Shown: in pieces, positions 8,978 to 12,021 of the stretch
Numbering within the stretch: the first letter of the stretch is position 1
How the letters are laid out: every line of letters starts with the position of its first letter
DNA from: Euperipatoides rowelli
Taxonomy: Eukaryota > Onychophora > Udeonychophora > Euonychophora > Peripatopsidae
Assembly (NCBI GenBank): GCA_003024985.2
Contig: PXIH01S0000753.1
Direction: 5' to 3' (one strand)
Length of the DNA: 12,021 nucleotides
Position numbers and translations under genes: made by a program
The notes under the pieces: model-generated
What the model saw: the letters and a program-made list of their open reading frames with translations, nothing else
Database searches by the model: none
What the model was told of the DNA's origin: nothing

Positions 8978-9010
8978 AGGTCATTAAAGAAAGTCTTTCT
9001 TTAATGACCT
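8978..9010. repeat. Perfect 33-nt palindrome inside the 2-kb transposon
   Basis: The 16-base arm AGGTCATTAAAGAAAG (8978-8993), a single central T, and its exact reverse complement (8995-9010) form an uninterrupted inverted repeat. The left arm begins within TCAAGGTCA, the extended monomer site bound by SF-1/ERR-type nuclear receptors; the right arm ends in the matching TGACCT. It could extrude as a cruciform, or be a relic of a smaller nested insertion. No function is shown. Confidence 0.9.
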
Positions 9011-9950
9011 GGGGTTTGGAAGCCTTATTTCTTTTTAAAGCCTCTCCCACATGGAGAAGAAACGGTCATACATTTTTAATGATACATTTAAAATTTTCTA
9101 CATAAGGATTGTTTTCATTCGGATATATTCCAATATTATTCTTTTTTTTTTAAATATTCGGCTACTAATTAAAATGTGATTACTTTAATGATAGTCTTTG
9201 AGATAAGCCACACAAATTTTGACGGCTATTAGAAGAGGGGGAACAAAAAATTTTCTCATACTAGAAAGCACACACTAAACAATAAAACAGAAATGAGATA
9301 AATATTTATAAAAACTTTTTCACCAATTCAAAAAAAAAAAAGGGTACACTTTTTTAAAAAGTAAAAATAAAAATAACAATGTTACAATTAAAATAGACAA
9401 ATTCAGTAATTTATTTTGATATCAAAAACAACAATTATATTTCCTCAAATGTGTCATGTCTCATTCTAGTCTAAAAACAGTTTTAAATTCGATAATTGAA
9501 GGTATGTTTTTGCTGTAGTTTTATACAGTATGTTAATTTTTCATGATGCATGCAATCATTTCAGGATATTATGTGTACTAAAAAGATATTAATTATCCAT
9601 CTGTATTTGGAATATTATACTGGGAAATATAGCGCACATATAGAGTTCAGACGGTGCAAGAAACAAATGCTGAAAATATGTGAGATCTCAGATAATACCT
9701 ACAGTATTTTACTCAGAGCTTGTCGACCACATGCGACCAGAGACTCTTATTATTATAAATATGGTTTTTACACCTTTCTCATCATCAGAAGGTGACATTT
9801 TAAATATTATATTAAATCATAAATTAGTAAGCAATGTGGTTAATAAAAAAATGTAAAAAGGAGACTTTTAAAAAATATTGTTAAATTTATACAACTTTAC
9901 AGCTATATTATTTTAACCTTAGTATTGCCATAGCCATATGTTAAAGAGGT

Positions 9951-9964
9951 CGTAACGTGATGTC
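9951..9964 (+). repeat. Right subterminal motif CGTAACGTGATGTC
   Basis: Inverted partner of 8328-8341. Further out, CAACAAATGTTT (10017-10028) is likewise the near reverse complement of AAACATTTAGTTG (8234-8246), so two inverted motif pairs occur in the same order from each end. Confidence 0.4.
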
Positions 9965-10124
9965 TCATTCGCTGTCATCACTTTTGTGTTTTTTATATTA
10001 AGGAGTGTGCACACGTCAACAAATGTTTAAAATATTATAAAATTAATGGAACATTAAATTTTTAAAAAAAATTAGAAATTCATGAATTATATGGATACTC
10101 TTTCTATATGCATTAAAAAAATTG

Positions 10125-10142
10125 GTGATAGTATACCTTTAA
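10125..10142 (-). repeat. Right terminal inverted repeat of the 2-kb transposon
   Basis: GTGATAGTATACCTTTAA, the exact reverse complement of the left end, including the target TTAA. Confidence 0.9.
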
Positions 10143-11036
10143 ATATGCACCCAATTTGTTTTGGATATTAAAGATCCAAGGTATTCATAAGACATACAGT
10201 ATATTGATTGTTGACTATGAGAAAGCCTTTGATTGAATATACACTAAATTTGTTTTGAATGTCTTAAAGAGCCAAGTTATTCATAAGACATATATTGATT
10301 TAACATGTACAAGGCAACATCCAAGTGAGGTTACACACCATCACCAAGATCCAAATCCCCAAAAAAAGGAATTAGTCAAGAAGAAGCAATCTCCTAAAAA
10401 TAATTTACATATATACACTTGGAAGAAGTCTTTACAAATGTGGATTGGAAATACACAAGACTGCAAACAAATTGGTCTTATTTAAGCCATCTACATTTTC
10501 TGATAGTTTTATTTGATTCAAGTCCAAAAGATTTACAAGCCTGAGAATGAATCTAGCAATAATAAATCTGATGTCCAACAAATATTCATAATTTAAAATG
10601 AATTAAGTAAATGGTACCATACTTGAAGTGATCAACAACTACAGTATGTTTGAGTCAAATGTTCTTTACTAGTGAAAACCAGAGGTAAAAAATCAAAATA
10701 GAATTAAAATGAGTTGGACCTTGGTAAAAGGGTGAGAATATCATCTTGTTTTAAGCAAATACTCTGTCACATGTATTCCATTCCTAGAGATCAATCAAAA
10801 GAAAATGAGAAAAAAAATAAGCACCAATAAATGAACCTCAACATTATACTTGGTGGATTTTTTTTTTTAAAACAAAAATATTCTACTTCTTATGATTACA
10901 TTCCAAAAGATATGAAAAGTAGATTAGGCAGTTACATTGTTAAATTAATATTCTATAAGTTGGCACTAATGAGGTACTTCTCAATATTAAATGCCATAAT
11001 ATGATAATTTGTTGGCTTAAAGTTGAAGCTCATTTT
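10143..11036 (+). pseudogene. Reverse transcriptase pseudogene, C-terminal part
   Basis: Continues the retrotransposon after the insert. In order: VDYEKAFD (10210-10233); KFVLNVLKSQVIHKTYIDL ending 10302; KKGISQEEAIS (10362-10394), the 'RGVRQGD.IS' block with RQGD changed; SPK in the next frame; LEEVFTNVDW (10419-10448); YLSHLHFLIVLFDSSPKDLQ (10476-10538), where the catalytic FADD box should sit but ADD is replaced by a single L; ILEVINNY (10619-10642); KPEVKNQNRIKMSW (10676-10717); IPRDQSKENEKKNKHQ (10780-10827); YIPKDMKSRLGSYIVKL (10897-10947); and CWLKVEAHF (11010-11036). These follow the order of an RTE-type protein to its C-terminus. Many stops and frame changes, and loss of the two motif C aspartates, make it dead. 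A 76-codon open frame at 10255-10485 is only the longest unbroken piece. Confidence 0.75.
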
Positions 11037-11746
11037 CAAAACGGTATAACAAAAGAATATTCACAATAGCACTTGTGCTCACCAAAGCCAAATTGTCGAT
11101 GTATTAAACAAAGAACATTTGCCATCAAAATGAATTACAAAATATGTCAATTGACCAAATGTTACAATTTAGCTGAGAAAGACATGCTTTTTCATAACTT
11201 GCCCTGCAGCACATGACTGTTTAAATGTTCTGCTTTTTTTTTAATGCCTTGTTTTTATGGATGTTCCCTTGGCTTATCACACAAACAAATAAGGTAAGAA
11301 TGAGACCAAGATTCTTATATGTTCACACTAAAATTTTCNCCTAAAAAAAAAAAAAAAAGGAAATAAAAAACACTTAACAAATAACATTTTTCACTTAACA
11401 GTACGTCCAGCCTTTGCCTCGTCAACATCCGGTTACTTTAAGTAAAAGATTGTTGGACGTTGGTTATATTACATGTTGTCAAACTTAGAATAAAGTATGG
11501 TCTCTACATTATCATCTTTATACATAATCTCTTTCTTGAACTGCATAAAATGAAAAAAATTAAAAGCAAACGTACAATAGCTGAACTTACTCTTAAAAAA
11601 AAAAAAAAACTTTTAATGTTACTTCATCATAATAGTACAGTATGTAAACTATAGTGAATCCTCATTTGTTTTATTATTAATTGTTCATAATAATGATTTG
11701 CCATGTGACGGCATAACTGGATTACGTTCACACTTTGTTTAATTTC
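11037..11746. other. AT-rich stretch, no gene
   Basis: No coding-like frame was seen. An imperfect inverted repeat at 11420-11459 (CGTCAACA..C..TTACTT against AAGTAAAAG.TTGTTGGACG) is less AT-rich than its surroundings. It may be part of a small unrecognised element. The 64-codon frame at 11460-11654 runs into poly-A and is low-complexity. Confidence 0.5.
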
Positions 11747-11961
11747 TTAACCCTAGAGTGCCCGCTCATGGTCTCTGAGACCGATGAAAACTTTTTTCTT
11801 GAATTTCTTTTAATATGCATTCACAAAAGCCTCACAACCTTGAGTAGCTTCCTAAATCTGTCTTATAAATGTCACTACGAGAGAGTAAGTTTGTATGAAA
11901 AAACGTGATTCATAATCCATCCATTTTCGGTCTGAGAGACGGAAGCAAGCACACGCGTTAC
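11747..11961 (+). mobile_element. piggyBac-like terminus, or a short degenerate piggyBac-type MITE
   Basis: TTAA (11747-11750) is followed by CCCTAGAGTGCCCGC, matching the TTAA target and CCCTAG-type end of piggyBac-superfamily transposons. Next is the perfect palindrome GGTCTC-T-GAGACC (11770-11782); such subterminal palindromes are familiar in this group. At 11928-11942 CGGTCTGAGAGACGG matches the reverse complement of the first palindrome with two changes. It is followed by GCAAGCACACGCGTTAC, roughly like the inverted end but with TTAC for TTAA. Either the element is a decayed ~215-bp MITE ending near 11961, or this is the left end of a larger element running past 12021. No transposase is in the window. 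Confidence 0.55.
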
Positions 11962-12021
11962 AAATTTATAAAAGTGAGGAACAATAATAATTTGGTTATG
12001 TGAGTTTTTAGTTTAATTATT

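Larger units (their letters stand above)
8158..10124. other. Transposon interior, no recognisable transposase
   Basis: Besides the palindrome and subterminal motifs, the interior is AT-rich with moderately GC-richer patches at 8276-8345, 8950-9070 and 9640-9760. The last contains the direct repeat GCGACCA/CGACCA around CATG (9724-9740). The plus frame at 9550-9795 covers this patch and shows no conserved motif. A degenerate transposase could still be hidden. Confidence 0.5.
8140..10142. mobile_element. ~2.0-kb DNA transposon, 18-bp inverted ends, TTAA/TA target (Kolobok/T2-like, tentative)
   Basis: TTAAAGGTATACTATCAC (8140-8157) has its exact reverse complement at 10125-10142. Either TTAA is the duplicated target (element 8144-10138) or TA is (element 8143-10139); both fit. 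Excising it joins GATT to AAATATGCACCC, which aligns base for base with GATTGAATATACACTA of the neighbouring motif A copy, so the insertion is precise. A TTAA target followed by AAGG at the end is typical of T2/Kolobok elements, hence the tentative class. Short frames inside (a 73-codon minus frame, an 81-codon plus frame) do not resemble any transposase I know. It is probably non-autonomous. Confidence 0.8.
7931..10305 (+). repeat. Four tandem copies of the RT motif A segment, interrupted by the insert
   Basis: The AAAGCcTTTGATT core occurs at 7945, 8041, 8131 and 10224. Each copy is followed by AATTTGTTTTGGATATTAAA, GAGCCAAGGT and TTCATAAGACAT.AATTGATT. Spacings are 96 and 90, and 94 once the 1999-base insertion is subtracted. 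The first three copies share one reading frame; the fourth is offset by an extra ACAGTAT-like stretch. Each copy encodes roughly (D)YEKAFD followed by a KFVWDILKSQ.IHKT.ID-like stretch, so one segment of the reverse transcriptase, including its catalytic Asp, is present four times. Ordinary LINE proteins have it once. Confidence 0.8.
7535..11036 (+). mobile_element. Decayed RTE-like non-LTR retrotransposon, split by a DNA transposon
   Basis: Two + strand blocks read, across frameshifts and stops, as consecutive parts of one LINE-type reverse transcriptase followed by its C-terminal region. They are interrupted at 8140-10142 by a DNA transposon. Without that insert the retrotransposon covers about 1.5 kb. 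The wording of the conserved blocks (AQ..EQ, YEKAFD, LKSQ.I.KTYIDL, LEEVF..VDW, YLSHL.F, and a closing PKDMK..LG) fits the RTE group best. The clade is my inference; that it is a LINE reverse transcriptase is firmer. The 5' end is uncertain: a weak linker-like match (EDLKRFD) lies near 7540, and no endonuclease domain was recognised upstream. No 3' tail or target duplication was identified. Confidence 0.7.

Noticed and set aside
9550-9795. Plus-strand 81-codon frame inside the 2-kb transposon as a transposase remnant
   Set aside because: No zinc-coordinating pattern or acidic catalytic pattern was visible, and flanking frames do not continue it.
1-12021. CRISPR array, tRNA or rRNA genes
   Set aside because: The tandem repeats have no unique spacers between short conserved repeats, no TGGTTCGAATCC-type tRNA box was found, and no rRNA-like segment was seen.

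Overview
This is a strongly AT-rich (roughly 70-75% by eye), gene-poor stretch of nuclear DNA from an animal, most likely an invertebrate. The grounds are abundant poly-A/poly-T runs, microsatellites, two minisatellites, decayed DNA transposons and a decayed non-LTR retrotransposon, with no bacterial-style operons and no long open frames. I cannot place the species. No intact protein-coding gene, tRNA, rRNA or CRISPR array is supported. Nearly all open frames of 60-100 codons are chance frames through repeats. The ambiguous bases at 46, 5524 and 11339 look like ordinary assembly ambiguities.

Layout. 1-1087: AT-rich DNA with one inverted pair of YY1-like motifs. 1088-1268: purine-rich low-complexity block. 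1445-2074: fold-back element (MITE) whose left end begins TTAAAGG. 2075-3090: AT-rich with one GC-rich island at 2763-2840. 3095-3345: three-copy tandem repeat with an exact 85-bp period. 3368-3481: small GC-richer island. 3740-4305: about seven-copy tandem repeat of 84-94 bp with one half-length unit. 4306-6290: mostly featureless AT-rich DNA containing one dense patch of homeodomain, POU and E-box motifs. 6297-6424 and 6800-7030: two interspersed-repeat relics. 7117-7194: microsatellite able to fold back.

7535-11036 is the core of the window. It is the 3' part of a non-LTR retrotransposon (RTE-like reverse transcriptase) on the + strand, full of stops and frameshifts. It is split by a ~2.0-kb DNA transposon with 18-bp terminal inverted repeats and a TTAA (or TA) target duplication. 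Removing the insert restores retrotransposon sequence that aligns without a gap to a neighbouring copy of the same segment, so the order of events can be read. The reverse transcriptase also carries four tandem copies of its catalytic motif A segment, the first three in one reading frame. A perfect 33-nt palindrome lies inside the DNA transposon.

11747 to about 11961, or to the window end, holds a piggyBac-like terminus (TTAA then CCCTAG) with a perfect GGTCTC/GAGACC palindrome and a diverged inverted partner about 150 bp on. The elements here are nested fossils, so nothing suggests genes working together. I did not find a convincing new functional system.
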